Shown one piece after another: positions 43,084 to 52,126 of a stretch of DNA of 64,000 nucleotides (the stretch's first letter is position 1; each line of letters starts with the position of its first letter). The translations under genes were made by a program, and so were the position numbers. This DNA is from Sciscionella sediminilitoris. GTDB lineage: Bacteria; Actinomycetota; Actinomycetes; Mycobacteriales; Pseudonocardiaceae. The DNA lies in contig NZ_JALM01000076.1 in assembly GCF_000737195.2 (NCBI RefSeq), forward strand, positions 43,489 through 107,488, read 5' to 3'. The notes beneath the pieces are model-generated. The model saw nothing but the letters and a program-made list of their open reading frames with translations. It was not told the origin of the DNA and searched no databases.

Positions 43084-45588
43084 ATGCGGTTGCTCATCAT
43101 CGGGAACGGCATGGTGGCCCATCGCCTCGTCGAGGCGGTGCTCGCCGAACCCGGTCTCACGGACTGGCAGATCCTCGTGCTCGCCGAGGAGAACCGGCCC
43201 ACCTACGACCGGGTCGCGCTCAGTTCCTATGTGGACAGCTGGGACCCGGCGGCGCTCACCCTGCCCGGTTCGGACTACGCCGGGCAGCACCGGGTCGAGC
43301 TGCGGCTCGGCGACCCGGTCGCGCACATCGACCGGGAACGCCGCGTGGTGACCACGGCCGCGGGTGCCGAGCACGGCTACGAGCAGCTGGTGTTCGCGAC
43401 CGGATCCCGCCCCTTCGTTCCCCCGGTGCCCGGGCACGACCTGCCCGGTTGTTTCGTCTACCGCACCATCGACGACCTGGACGCGATCCGGGAGGCGGCG
43501 CTGGCCCGGCGGCCCGGCCGCAGCTCCGCGCTCGTGGTCGGCGGCGGCCTGCTCGGGCTCGAAGCGGCGAAGGCCTTGCGGGACATGGGGTTGTCCCCGC
43601 ACGTGGTCGAGCTCGCCGACCGGTTGATGCCGGTGCAGATCGACGAGGGCGGGGCCGGGCTGCTGCGCGAGCTGATCACCGCGCTCGAGGTCACGGTGCA
43701 CACCGGGACGGGAACCGAGGCGATCGAGCGGGATGGCGAACGGCTGCTTGCCAGGCTGGGCAACGGAACCGAACTGGACGTCGACCTCGTGGTCTGGGCC
43801 GCCGGGATCCGGCCACGTGATGAGCTCGCCACCGAATGCGGGCTCGAGCGCGGCGAACGCGGCGGAGTACGCACCGACGACGCCTGCCGCACCGGGGATC
43901 CGCGGGTCTGGGCGATCGGCGAGTGCGCCGCGGTCGATGGGAAGGTCTACGGACTGGTGGCACCCGGATACGCGATGGCCGAGGTGGTCGCGGCGAACCT
44001 CGCGGGGCAGCCGGCAAGCCTTCCCGAACCGGACACCGCGACCAAACTGAAACTGCTCGGCGTGGATGTGGCGAGTTTCGGGGACGCGCACGCCGCGAGC
44101 GAGGGCGCACTCGAGGTCGTGTTCGCCGACCGGGTCGCCGGAACCTACAAGAAGCTCGTGGTCTCCGACGATGCGCGCACCCTGCTCGGCGGGATCCTGG
44201 TCGGGGAGGCCGGGGAGTACGGCACCCTGCGCGCCCTGCTCGGCGCCGAACTGCCCGCCGAACCAGCGGCCCTGCTCGCCCCCGCGGCCGGCGGATCGGC
44301 CCTCGCGGGCCCCGACGCGCTGCCCGGCACCGCGCAGATCTGCACCTGCAACGCGGTCAGCAAGGCCGCGATCACCGGCGCGATCACCGAACAGGGCGCG
44401 GATTCGGTCGCCGCCATCAAGTCCTGCACCAAAGCGGGCACCTCCTGCGGTTCCTGTGTCCCGATGCTCGGCAAACTGCTCACCGGCTGCGGCGTCGTCC
44501 AGTCGAAGGCCCTGTGCGAGCACTTCGATGCCTCGCGCTCGGAACTGTTCGAGATCGTGGCGGCCACCGGAATCGGCACCTTCAGCGAGCTGATCTCCCG
44601 CTATGGCACCGGTTCGGGCTGCGCGGTGTGCAAACCGGCGGTCGCCTCCATCCTGGCCAGCCTCGGCAATGGGCACATCCTCGGCGGGGAGCAGGCCACC
44701 CTGCAGGACACCAACGACCGGTTCCTGGCGAACATGCAACGGAACGGAACCTATTCGGTGGTGCCCAGGATCCCCGGCGGGGAGATCACCCCGGAGAAGC
44801 TGATCGTTCTCGGTGAGATAGCCCGTGATTTCGGCCTGTACACCAAGATCACCGGCGGCCAGCGCATCGACATGTTCGGCGCGACCGTGGAGGATCTGCC
44901 GCTGATCTGGCACCGGCTCGTGGAGTCCGGCTTCGAATCCGGGCACGCCTACGGCAAGGCGCTGCGCACCGTGAAATCCTGTGTCGGCCAGACCTGGTGC
45001 CGCTACGGCGTGCAGGACAGCGTCGCGCTGGCGATCGAACTGGAGCTGCGCTACCGGGGGCTGCGTTCCCCGCACAAGCTCAAGGCCGGGGTCTCCGGAT
45101 GTGCGCGGGAGTGCGCCGAGGCCCGCAGCAAGGACTTCGGCATCATCGCGACCGAGAACGGCTGGAACCTCTACGTCGGCGGCAACGGCGGGGCGAACCC
45201 CCGGCATGCCGAACTGCTCGTGTCCGATGTGGACCGTGCCGAGCTGATCCGGATAATCGACCGCTACTTGATGTTCTACATCCGCACCGCGGACCGCCTG
45301 CAGCGCACCGCGGCGTGGATCGAGGAGACCGAGGGCGGTGTCGAGCATCTGCGGGAGGTGATCGTGCGGGACAGCCTCGGCATCTGCGCGGACCTGGAGG
45401 AGGCCATGGCCGGGCACATCGAGCACTACCGTTGCGAATGGCGCGAGGTGCTCGAGGATCCCGAGAAACTGGGCCGGTTCGTGTCCTTCGTGAACGCACC
45501 GGGAACCCCCGAGCCGGGGATCTCCTTCCGTACCGAACGCGAACAGCGGGTACCCGTGGCCCTCGGCATTCCGGTGGTGGCGCGATGA
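43084..45588 (+). CDS. nirB: NAD(P)H-dependent nitrite reductase, large subunit
   Basis: This 834-residue sirohaem enzyme reduces nitrite to ammonium. The order is an FAD/NADH domain (LLIIGNGMVAHRLVEAV at the start, LVVGGGLLGLEAAKAL near 150), two BFD-type [2Fe-2S] segments (CTCNAVSKAA ... CGSC, and GCAVCKP), the ferredoxin-like half domain and the sirohaem/[4Fe-4S] domain. The last has cysteines in SCVGQTWCRYG and GCARECAEAR. It lies directly after narK and is coupled to nirD. Length is normal. Confidence 0.95.
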   Translation: MRLLIIGNGMVAHRLVEAVLAEPGLTDWQILVLAEENRPTYDRVALSSYVDSWDPAALTLPGSDYAGQHRVELRLGDPVAHIDRERRVVTTAAGAEHGYEQLVFATGSRPFVPPVPGHDLPGCFVYRTIDDLDAIREAALARRPGRSSALVVGGGLLGLEAAKALRDMGLSPHVVELADRLMPVQIDEGGAGLLRELITALEVTVHTGTGTEAIERDGERLLARLGNGTELDVDLVVWAAGIRPRDELATECGLERGERGGVRTDDACRTGDPRVWAIGECAAVDGKVYGLVAPGYAMAEVVAANLAGQPASLPEPDTATKLKLLGVDVASFGDAHAASEGALEVVFADRVAGTYKKLVVSDDARTLLGGILVGEAGEYGTLRALLGAELPAEPAALLAPAAGGSALAGPDALPGTAQICTCNAVSKAAITGAITEQGADSVAAIKSCTKAGTSCGSCVPMLGKLLTGCGVVQSKALCEHFDASRSELFEIVAATGIGTFSELISRYGTGSGCAVCKPAVASILASLGNGHILGGEQATLQDTNDRFLANMQRNGTYSVVPRIPGGEITPEKLIVLGEIARDFGLYTKITGGQRIDMFGATVEDLPLIWHRLVESGFESGHAYGKALRTVKSCVGQTWCRYGVQDSVALAIELELRYRGLRSPHKLKAGVSGCARECAEARSKDFGIIATENGWNLYVGGNGGANPRHAELLVSDVDRAELIRIIDRYLMFYIRTADRLQRTAAWIEETEGGVEHLREVIVRDSLGICADLEEAMAGHIEHYRCEWREVLEDPEKLGRFVSFVNAPGTPEPGISFRTEREQRVPVALGIPVVAR

Positions 45589-45938
45589 ACTGGATCCGTA
45601 TCTGCCGGGCCGCGGAACTGCCGGACGGCGGCGGGCGTGCGGCGCTGCTCCCCGGACAGCGCAGCATCGCCGTGTTCCGCTACCGGGAAACCGAGTACTA
45701 CGCGCTGTCCAATGTGGACCCGTTCAGCGGGGCACCGGTGCTCGCGCACGGCATCCTCGGCGATGCCGGTGGCGAACCGTTCGTCGCCTCCCCCATCTAC
45801 AAACAGCGCTTCTCCCTGCGCACCGGGGTCTGCCTGGACGAGGAGGAGGTCGTCGTGGCCACCTTCGGGGTGCGCATCCGCGACGACCTGCTGTACGTGG
45901 GCGAATCCGCACTATCCCCCTTGGACGCGGTGCCGTGA
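45585..45938 (+). CDS. nirD: Nitrite reductase small subunit
   Basis: This 117-residue Rieske-like protein lacks the usual Cys/His cluster ligands, as do NirD proteins. It has RYRETEYYALSNVDPFSGAP and SPIYKQRFSLRTGVCL. It associates with NirB. ATG 45585 overlaps the nirB stop as ATGA and its own stop overlaps the next start. Function follows from position and family. Confidence 0.92.
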   Translation: MNWIRICRAAELPDGGGRAALLPGQRSIAVFRYRETEYYALSNVDPFSGAPVLAHGILGDAGGEPFVASPIYKQRFSLRTGVCLDEEEVVVATFGVRIRDDLLYVGESALSPLDAVP

Positions 45939-47068
45939 CCGGGCAGGTGCCGCCGCTCGCGGGGTTCTCCGTCGGGATCACCGCGGCACGCCGGGCCGAG
46001 GACCTCGGCGCCCTGCTCATCCGCAAGGGCGCGGAAGTCCACTATGGACCGGCGATCCGGATCGTCCCGCTCGCCGACGACACCGAGCTGCACGCCGCGA
46101 CGCTGCGGTTGCTCGCCGAGCCGGTGGACACCGTCGTGGCCACGACCGGAATCGGGTTCCGCGGCTGGATCGAGGCGGCCGAGGGCTGGGGACTGAGCCA
46201 GGCACTGCTCGGCGCGCTCGCCGGCACCCGGGTGTTCGCGCGCGGCCCCAAGGCCACCGGTGCGGTGCGCGCCGCCGGGCTCGCCGAGGCGTACTCCCCC
46301 GAATCCGAGAGCAATGCCGAGGTGCTCGCCGAACTGCTCCAGTCCGGAGTGGACGGCCGCAGAATCGCGGTGCAACTGCACGGGAAACCGCTGCCCTACT
46401 TCGTGGAATCACTGCGCGCCGCCGGAGCGGAGGTCATCGAGATCCCGGTCTACCGCTGGGTCGGGCCCGCCGATCCACGGCAGCTGGACCGGCTGCTCGA
46501 ACGCGCGCTCGGCGGTTGCGTGGACGCCCTGCTGTTCACCAGCGCCCCGGCCGCGGCGAGCACCATCGCCACCGCGAAGCGCACCGGGCGCCTGCCCGCA
46601 CTGATCCGCGCCTTCGAGCGGCGGGTGCTGGCCGGTTGCGTCGGCCCGATCACCGCCGCACCGCTGGCCGCGCTCGGCATCCGCACCGTCACTCCGGAAC
46701 GGGCTCGCATCGGTGCCCTCGCCCGTACCGTCGCCACCACCCTCAGCGAGAGCGCGCCCCGGCTGCGTGCCGCGCAGGGCCAGCTCGAACTGCGCGGGCA
46801 GGCCGCCCTGCTCGACGGGGATCTGCGCGAACTGCCGCCCGCTCCCATGGCCGTTCTGCGGGCGATGGCCACGCGCCCCGGTCAGGTCGTCTCCCGCAGG
46901 GCACTCGCGGCCGTGCTTCCGGGCCACGGCGAGGAACACGCCGTGGAGGCCGCGGTCGCCCGGTTACGCAGCGGACTCGGCAGCGGCGACCTGGTGCAGA
47001 CCGTGGTCAAGCGCGGCTACCGGCTCTGTGTCAAGGAATCCAGCGCCGAGGAGGCGGACCGGACATGA
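45935..47068 (+). CDS. nnaR: HemD-like regulator of nitrate/nitrite assimilation (NnaR type)
   Basis: This 377-residue fusion has an N-terminal uroporphyrinogen-III-synthase-like domain (residues about 8-260) and a C-terminal OmpR-type winged helix (RQVVSRRALAAVLPG-like segment, then HAVEAAVARLRSGL and VVKRGYRLCV). This architecture is that of NnaR of Streptomyces and mycobacteria, which co-activates nitrate/nitrite genes with GlnR. It may also keep a haem-pathway role. The GTG start overlaps the nirD stop (GTGA). It probably autoregulates the operon it sits in. Confidence 0.85.
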   Translation: MTGQVPPLAGFSVGITAARRAEDLGALLIRKGAEVHYGPAIRIVPLADDTELHAATLRLLAEPVDTVVATTGIGFRGWIEAAEGWGLSQALLGALAGTRVFARGPKATGAVRAAGLAEAYSPESESNAEVLAELLQSGVDGRRIAVQLHGKPLPYFVESLRAAGAEVIEIPVYRWVGPADPRQLDRLLERALGGCVDALLFTSAPAAASTIATAKRTGRLPALIRAFERRVLAGCVGPITAAPLAALGIRTVTPERARIGALARTVATTLSESAPRLRAAQGQLELRGQAALLDGDLRELPPAPMAVLRAMATRPGQVVSRRALAAVLPGHGEEHAVEAAVARLRSGLGSGDLVQTVVKRGYRLCVKESSAEEADRT

Positions 47069-47745
47069 TCGTGCTCGCCGCGCATGGCACCCGTGATCCC
47101 GCCGGTGCCCACGCCATCGAACACCTCGCCGGGCAGGTGCGCGCGCACGGCGTGCCGGTCCGCGTCGCCTACGCCGATGTCCGCGAACCCAGCGTGACCA
47201 CCGTGCTCACCGGGCTGCACGGGCAAGCCGCCCTCGTGGTGCCCGCCTTTCTCGCCGCCGGGTACCACGTGCGCGCCGACCTGCCCGCGCAGATCACCGC
47301 GAGCGGGCACCCCGCCACCCGGCTCACCGAGCCCCTGGGACCCGATCCCGCGCTGCTGCGCATCACCGCGCACCGGTTGCGGCACAACGGATTGCGCGCG
47401 GGCGACCAGATCGTGCTCGCCGCGGCCGGTTCCCGCGACCCGCAGGCGCTGGCCGAAGTGCGCCGCGCCGCGGGACAGCTCGCCCGGCTGCTCGGCGCTC
47501 CGGTACGGATCGGCTACCTCACCAGCGCAGAGCCCCGGCTTCCCGAACTGGTCCGGTCCCTGCCCGGCCGGGTGGTCGTGGCCTCCTGGCTGCTCGCGCC
47601 CGGACTGTTCCACCGGCGGGTGCGCGAGTGCGGCGCCGATTTCGTCACCGGCCCGCTGCTGCCGCACCCCGGGATCGCCGAACTGATCGTGCGCCGCTAC
47701 ACCGCCGCGCTCCCGCTCAGTCCGACGGCCGCACGTACCGGGTGA
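47065..47745 (+). CDS. sirB: Sirohydrochlorin ferrochelatase-like (CbiX/SirB)
   Basis: This 226-residue protein consists of two CbiX half-domains. Metal/tetrapyrrole His residues are in LAAHGTRDPAG at the N-terminus and ASWLLAPGLFHRRV in the second half. It inserts iron into sirohydrochlorin to make sirohaem, the cofactor of NirB. The ATG is coupled to the nnaR stop. Its last 29 bp overlap the end of the convergent SDR gene. A cobalt-chelating role in cobalamin synthesis is less likely given the context. Confidence 0.85.
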   Translation: MIVLAAHGTRDPAGAHAIEHLAGQVRAHGVPVRVAYADVREPSVTTVLTGLHGQAALVVPAFLAAGYHVRADLPAQITASGHPATRLTEPLGPDPALLRITAHRLRHNGLRAGDQIVLAAAGSRDPQALAEVRRAAGQLARLLGAPVRIGYLTSAEPRLPELVRSLPGRVVVASWLLAPGLFHRRVRECGADFVTGPLLPHPGIAELIVRRYTAALPLSPTAARTG

Positions 47746-48493
47746 TCAGCCTGCCGAGCAGCCGGGGCGCGAACCGGCGCGCCCGCCACAGCGCCCGGGT
47801 ACCCGCGGCCGGGAACACGAACAGCGGAGCGCGCGGATCGGCGATCGCACGGTCCACGGCGTCGAGCACGCTCGCGGGATCGGCGCCCCGGCGCCCGCCG
47901 AGCACGGCGGGATCGGTGGCGCGCACCTGCTCGGCCAGTGGCGTCTCCACGTGATCCGGGCAGGGGCACAGGATCCGCACCCCGGTCCCCGCGGTCTCCT
48001 GCGCGAGCACCTCGCAGAACGCGGTGACGGCGAACTTCGAGGAGGAGTAGGCGGCCAGCCGCGGGGAAGGCAGCCACCCGGCGAGCGAGCCGAACACGAC
48101 GAGGGTGCCCCGGCCGCGCTCGATCATTCCCGGCACGCACGCACGCGCCACGTGCACGGTGCCGAGGTAGTTGACCTCGAACACGCGGCGCAGGGTGTCC
48201 AGCGGCTGATCGAGTGCGCGGCCGATCCGGCATAGCCCGGCGGCGTGCACGACCAGTTCGACCGGGCCGAGTTCGGCGGTGACCGCGTCGACCGTGGCCC
48301 GGACGGCGGCTTCGTCGGTGACATCGCAGGAGTAGGCGCGCATCGCCGGTGCCCGCCGTACGGTTCCGGCGAGCCCGTCCGCGTCCAGGTCGACCGCGGC
48401 CACCGGGGTTCCCGCCGCGGCCAATCGCAGCGCGGCCAGCCTGCCGAGACCGCTCGCCGCACCGGTCACCAGTGCCGTCATCGGTGCCGTCAT
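47717..48493 (-). CDS. Short-chain dehydrogenase/reductase
   Basis: This 258-residue SDR has cofactor loop LVTGAASGLGRLAALRL (about residues 8-24), NAG-equivalent HAAGLCRIG, catalytic Ser in VFGSLAGW and Tyr/Lys in AAYSSSKFAV. The adenosine-binding Asp in AAVDLDADG favours NAD(H). It is the last gene of a five-gene operon with a flavin monooxygenase, and its ATG overlaps the preceding stop. It probably oxidises an alcohol or reduces a ketone in that pathway. Confidence 0.85.
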   Translation of the reverse strand: MTAPMTALVTGAASGLGRLAALRLAAAGTPVAAVDLDADGLAGTVRRAPAMRAYSCDVTDEAAVRATVDAVTAELGPVELVVHAAGLCRIGRALDQPLDTLRRVFEVNYLGTVHVARACVPGMIERGRGTLVVFGSLAGWLPSPRLAAYSSSKFAVTAFCEVLAQETAGTGVRILCPCPDHVETPLAEQVRATDPAVLGGRRGADPASVLDAVDRAIADPRAPLFVFPAAGTRALWRARRFAPRLLGRLITRYVRPSD

Positions 48494-49179
48494 CACAGCA
48501 CCTCCGCATCGCCGAAGCTCATCCGCATCCGGGCGATCCCGCTGCTGAACAGTGCCCTGCCTGGCAGCCCCATCCGGCGCAGTTCCGCGGCGACGGGATG
48601 CGCGCCGAGCCGCAGTACGGCCCCGCCCGGCCGTGCCCGCACCCCGGCGCCGTGCAACCGCCACGGAGTCCGGCGCAGTACCCCGTCCGCATACGTGTAA
48701 GCGTCGATCGAGGTTCCCGCTCCGCGAGCGGGAACGGGAACACCGGGCCGGATGAGGAGTTCCAGCACCCGCTCTCCTTCCAGGTGCACGGCGCAGCGGC
48801 CGGTGCCGCCGGAGAACCCCAGCTCGATATCGGCCATCTCCTTGGGGAAACCCCAGATGGAGCGCCCGGCCTCCAGGGTGAAGGACTGGTTGACCGGTAG
48901 CCAGTGGACGAACGCGCCGAGCCCGCGCCCGGCCGGGGAACGGATGAGGAACACCACGCCGAATTCGTGGTACGGCCCGAGATCCCCGTCCAGATAACGC
49001 ACGAAGACCAGCGAGCACAGGGCACGGCCGGGCACCGGTTCGGCGGGCACCACCCCGGCATGGCCGAGCACCGAACGGACCACGCCCGCGCGCACCGCGA
49101 ACACCGCCGTGCACGCGCTCGCGTCCCGGATCTCGACGGGCATGGTGATCCGCTCGCCCTGGATGAGGTGTTCGGTCAT
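48493..49179 (-). CDS. Acetoacetate-decarboxylase-superfamily protein
   Basis: This 228-residue protein has the ADC fold. The Schiff-base Lys region appears as SIWGFPKEMADIEL (about residue 110), and VHWLPVNQSFTLEAGR precedes it. True acetoacetate decarboxylases have adjacent lysines; here only one Lys (FPK-E) is present, so a hydratase/aldolase-like activity of the wider superfamily is also possible. It is coupled on both sides by four-base overlaps. Confidence 0.75.
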   Translation of the reverse strand: MTEHLIQGERITMPVEIRDASACTAVFAVRAGVVRSVLGHAGVVPAEPVPGRALCSLVFVRYLDGDLGPYHEFGVVFLIRSPAGRGLGAFVHWLPVNQSFTLEAGRSIWGFPKEMADIELGFSGGTGRCAVHLEGERVLELLIRPGVPVPARGAGTSIDAYTYADGVLRRTPWRLHGAGVRARPGGAVLRLGAHPVAAELRRMGLPGRALFSSGIARMRMSFGDAEVL

Positions 49180-50078
49180 CCGCGTTCCTCCTCGCTCAGG
49201 TGCCGCCGCAGGAAGGCGAGCTGATGCTCGACCGCGGTCCGGTACCAGGACCGGCCGGGCAGCACGTCGAAGTGATCACAGGGGTAGTGCCGGACCTCGG
49301 CGCGCCCGGCGATCGCCGCCCTGGCCGCCGTGTGCGCGGGACTGCTCCGGTCCAGATCGGCGATCTGCACCAGCAGCGGGCAGCGGATCCGGGCCGCCTG
49401 CCGGATCGGCCGGTAGCGGCCGATCTCCACCCCCGCGAACGCGTCGATCTCGTTGCGCCAGCCGGGACCCGCGATCTGGGTGTACGCCTCGAACTGTCCG
49501 GGCAGGGAGAGCGCCGCGCCCGAACCGGGCGCCCCGGCAAGCGGCACCGGTGCGCCCGTCCGCCCGGCCAGCCGGGCCATCATGCCGCGCGCCGCGGTAC
49601 GTGCCGCACGCCCCAGCCGCAGTGGCCGATCCTGGCGGGCCGCGTGTTTCGCGGCGGCCAGCCCGTCCACCATGGGAACGAGCGCGACGATGGCCGCCAC
49701 CTCCTGGTCCCGCGCACCGGTGGCGAACACATGGCCACCGCCGAGGGAAACGCCCCACAGCACCACGCGCCGCGGATCCACTCCGTCCAGCCGGCGCGCC
49801 ATGCCCACCGCGGCCCGGTAATCGGCGAGCTGTCCGGCGATGCGCACGGTCTGCCGGGGTCCACCGCCGCTGTCCCCGAAACCGCGGTAGTCGAAGGCGA
49901 GCACATCCAGCCCGGCAGCGGAGAACTCGGCGGCGAACGCGTCCAGCCCGCAGTCCCTCGTGGCGCCGAAACCGTGCGCCATCACCACACACGGCCGCCC
50001 CTTCCGGTCGCCCCCGCGCCACCAGCGGGCGGCGCATTCGGCGTCCCCGGAAGGGAAACGCAGGTCCGTTCCGGTCAT
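49176..50078 (-). CDS. Alpha/beta hydrolase
   Basis: This 300-residue serine hydrolase has oxyanion loop VVMAHGFGATRDCGL, nucleophile elbow LWGVSLGGGHVF (Ser about residue 112), acid region LLVQIADLD and catalytic His in CDHFDVLPG. It resembles Xaa-Pro acyl-peptidase-like esterases. ATG 50078 is coupled to the TetR stop. In this operon it would fit as an esterase acting on the product of an oxygenase. Confidence 0.82.
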   Translation of the reverse strand: MTGTDLRFPSGDAECAARWWRGGDRKGRPCVVMAHGFGATRDCGLDAFAAEFSAAGLDVLAFDYRGFGDSGGGPRQTVRIAGQLADYRAAVGMARRLDGVDPRRVVLWGVSLGGGHVFATGARDQEVAAIVALVPMVDGLAAAKHAARQDRPLRLGRAARTAARGMMARLAGRTGAPVPLAGAPGSGAALSLPGQFEAYTQIAGPGWRNEIDAFAGVEIGRYRPIRQAARIRCPLLVQIADLDRSSPAHTAARAAIAGRAEVRHYPCDHFDVLPGRSWYRTAVEHQLAFLRRHLSEEERG

Positions 50079-50695
50079 CCGGGACCGCCGTAGATCGTCC
50101 GCAACCACACCGTCACCAGCCCTTCGCGCAGTTGTTCGCCGGAAAACGCCGAGTAGCCTCCCCGGGAGATCCGTTCCAGGGCGCGGTCGTTGAGCTCGAG
50201 CAGCACGGTGGCCAGCACCGCGGCATCCGGGCCCTCCGGCGCCCTCCCCGCGGCGCGCTCGTTCTCGATCAGCTCGGCGACCTGGGGGATGAACGATTCC
50301 CGGTCCCGGTCCCACAGTTCCCGCACGGTCTGATCGGCGTCCCTGGCCTCCAGCATCGCCCGGAACACGTGCCGGTGCTTGCCCCAGGCCTCGAACAGCC
50401 CGGCGATCGTGCGGCCGATGCGCTCCTCAGGGGAATCCTGTCCGGAAGCCAGCATGGTGCCCGCGGTGAACGCTTCCTGGTACATCTCGTCGCAGAGCGC
50501 GGCGACCGCGGTGGCCTTGTTGTCGAAGTAGAAGTAGAACGCCGAACGGGTCACCTCGGCCCGCCGCGAGATCTCCCGCACGTTGATCGAACCGAGGTCA
50601 CCCTCACGCAGCAATTCGTCGAGCGCGCCGAGCAGTGCCCTGCGGCGCCGATCGCCGCGATTGGGTCCGCGACGGTCCAGGATCTGTTCCCTCAC
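50075..50695 (-). CDS. TetR-family regulator of the flavin-monooxygenase operon
   Basis: This 206-residue repressor has the helix-turn-helix NVREISRRAEVTRSAFYFYF (about residues 38-57) followed by an EthR-like ligand domain. EthR-type proteins regulate flavin monooxygenases such as EthA, and this gene directly follows a flavin monooxygenase gene. GTG 50695 overlaps the FMO stop (GTGA). Its likely operator is the TTGAC palindrome upstream of the FMO gene. Confidence 0.87.
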   Translation of the reverse strand: MREQILDRRGPNRGDRRRRALLGALDELLREGDLGSINVREISRRAEVTRSAFYFYFDNKATAVAALCDEMYQEAFTAGTMLASGQDSPEERIGRTIAGLFEAWGKHRHVFRAMLEARDADQTVRELWDRDRESFIPQVAELIENERAAGRAPEGPDAAVLATVLLELNDRALERISRGGYSAFSGEQLREGLVTVWLRTIYGGPG

Positions 50696-52041
50696 CCGGT
50701 TTTCCCTCCGAATACCACGGGGCCCAGCTCCCGCACCCGATTACGCCCCGCGGGCAGTTCCCGCGTACGGATGTCGTGCTCGTAGACGAAATAGTCGACC
50801 TGCTGGGTGTGCCGCGGCCGGTCACCGAAATGCGCCACGAACCGTTTCTCGTCCTCGGCGATGATCCGCCGCATCCGGTCCCGTTCCGGTGGCCGGTACA
50901 CACCGGCGAGATAGGCGGCGAGCAACCGCGCCTGGCATTCCACGAACGGAAACAGCGTCGGGGTGGCCTGGGCGAAACCGATGAACGCGAGGTCCGGGAT
51001 GTCCGGGCGGAACATCCGTTTGTACAGGGGAAGCCGATTGTCCGGGGCACTCAGGAACTCCGGATCGAAGAACGGGAACGAGATATCGTAACCGGTCGCG
51101 TAGACGACGGCGTCGAATTCCGCGCTCGTCCCGTCGGTGAACCGCACGCGGTCCCCGTCGAGCCGTTCGATATCGGGTTTCGCCGTGATGTCCCCGGAAC
51201 CCAGCCGCAGCGGCAGTTCGTGCGACTGGGTGGGATGGGCCTCCAGGAAGTGGTGGTTCGGCGTGGGCAGGCCGAACCGCTCCGGGCGCCCGGTGAGCAG
51301 GACCGGGCTCTTCCGGAACAGCCGCCGCTGCCAGGAGAGCGGGAGATGCGGGCTGGTGGCGAACAACCGGTCCGCGGGAACACCGAGAATGTATTTCGGC
51401 ACGATCCACGCACTGGAGCGCGTGGAGAGCACCACCGTATTGCCGAGGCTGCGCTGGGAGAGCTCCACCGCGATGTCCGCCGCGCTGTTGCCGATGCCGA
51501 CAACGAGGATCCGTTTCCCGTGCAGCCGGAACGGATTATCCGGGTCGACATAGTGATGCGAGTGCATGCTCTTGCCGGTGAATTCCCCCGGGAAATCCGG
51601 CAATCGCGGGTCCCAGTGGTGCCCGTTCGCCACCACGAGGGCCTCGAAGAAATGCCGCTCCCCGTCTGCCGTGCGGATCTCCCAGCCGCCCCCGGGTAAC
51701 CGGTGCGCCCGCGCCACTGTGGTGCGGAAGCGGATGTTCTCCTTCAGCGCGAAGGCCGCCGCGTAGTCCTCGAGGTACTCCTTGACCTGCGAGTGATGCG
51801 GGAAGTCCGGAAACCGTTCCGGCATCGGGAAGTCCGCGAACGACAGCCGGTGCTTCGAGGTATCGATGTGCAGCGAACGGTAGGCACTCGAATGCCCGTT
51901 GGGATTGCCGAACGCCCAGTTGCCGCCGATCCGGTCGGAGGACTCGAAACAGACGTAGGGCACACCGTAGTCCGACAACATCTTGCCCGCGCAGAGCCCG
52001 CTGAGCCCCGCCCCGATGATGCATGTCCGCGGTCCGGCCAT
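50692..52041 (-). CDS. Flavin-containing monooxygenase (class B)
   Basis: This 449-residue FAD/NADPH monooxygenase has the FAD motif IIGAGLSGLCAG (residues about 7-18), the NADPH motif VVGIGNSAADIA (about 177) and YATGYD. The family fingerprint FTGKSMHSHHY ends in Tyr (F-x-G-x3-H-x3-Y), as in N/S-oxidising FMOs rather than the Trp of classical Baeyer-Villiger enzymes. Some FMO-type enzymes still perform Baeyer-Villiger oxidation. ATG 52041 gives the normal N-terminus. It is the first gene of the operon. Confidence 0.88.
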   Translation of the reverse strand: MAGPRTCIIGAGLSGLCAGKMLSDYGVPYVCFESSDRIGGNWAFGNPNGHSSAYRSLHIDTSKHRLSFADFPMPERFPDFPHHSQVKEYLEDYAAAFALKENIRFRTTVARAHRLPGGGWEIRTADGERHFFEALVVANGHHWDPRLPDFPGEFTGKSMHSHHYVDPDNPFRLHGKRILVVGIGNSAADIAVELSQRSLGNTVVLSTRSSAWIVPKYILGVPADRLFATSPHLPLSWQRRLFRKSPVLLTGRPERFGLPTPNHHFLEAHPTQSHELPLRLGSGDITAKPDIERLDGDRVRFTDGTSAEFDAVVYATGYDISFPFFDPEFLSAPDNRLPLYKRMFRPDIPDLAFIGFAQATPTLFPFVECQARLLAAYLAGVYRPPERDRMRRIIAEDEKRFVAHFGDRPRHTQQVDYFVYEHDIRTRELPAGRNRVRELGPVVFGGKTG

Positions 52042-52063
52042 GACGGACACCGTACGAGCGAAT

Positions 52064-52077
52064 TTGACACGCGTCAA
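52064..52077. promoter_or_regulatory. Candidate TetR operator of the FMO operon
   Basis: TTGAC-ACGC-GTCAA is a 5-bp perfect inverted repeat 23 bp before the FMO start. On the minus strand its TTGACG can serve as a -35 element, so a bound repressor would block transcription of the operon that encodes the TetR protein itself. Confidence 0.45.
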
Positions 52078-52126
52078 TAATCACAGACAGGCGTCAGGCA
52101 GCGGCGGGGCGATGGCTGCCGCGCGC

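Noticed and set aside
41908..45426. A 1172-codon open frame on the minus strand
   Set aside because: It is the mirror of narK and nirB. High G+C leaves the opposite strand free of stops; its composition (Gly/Arg/Asp-rich, no motif) is not protein-like.
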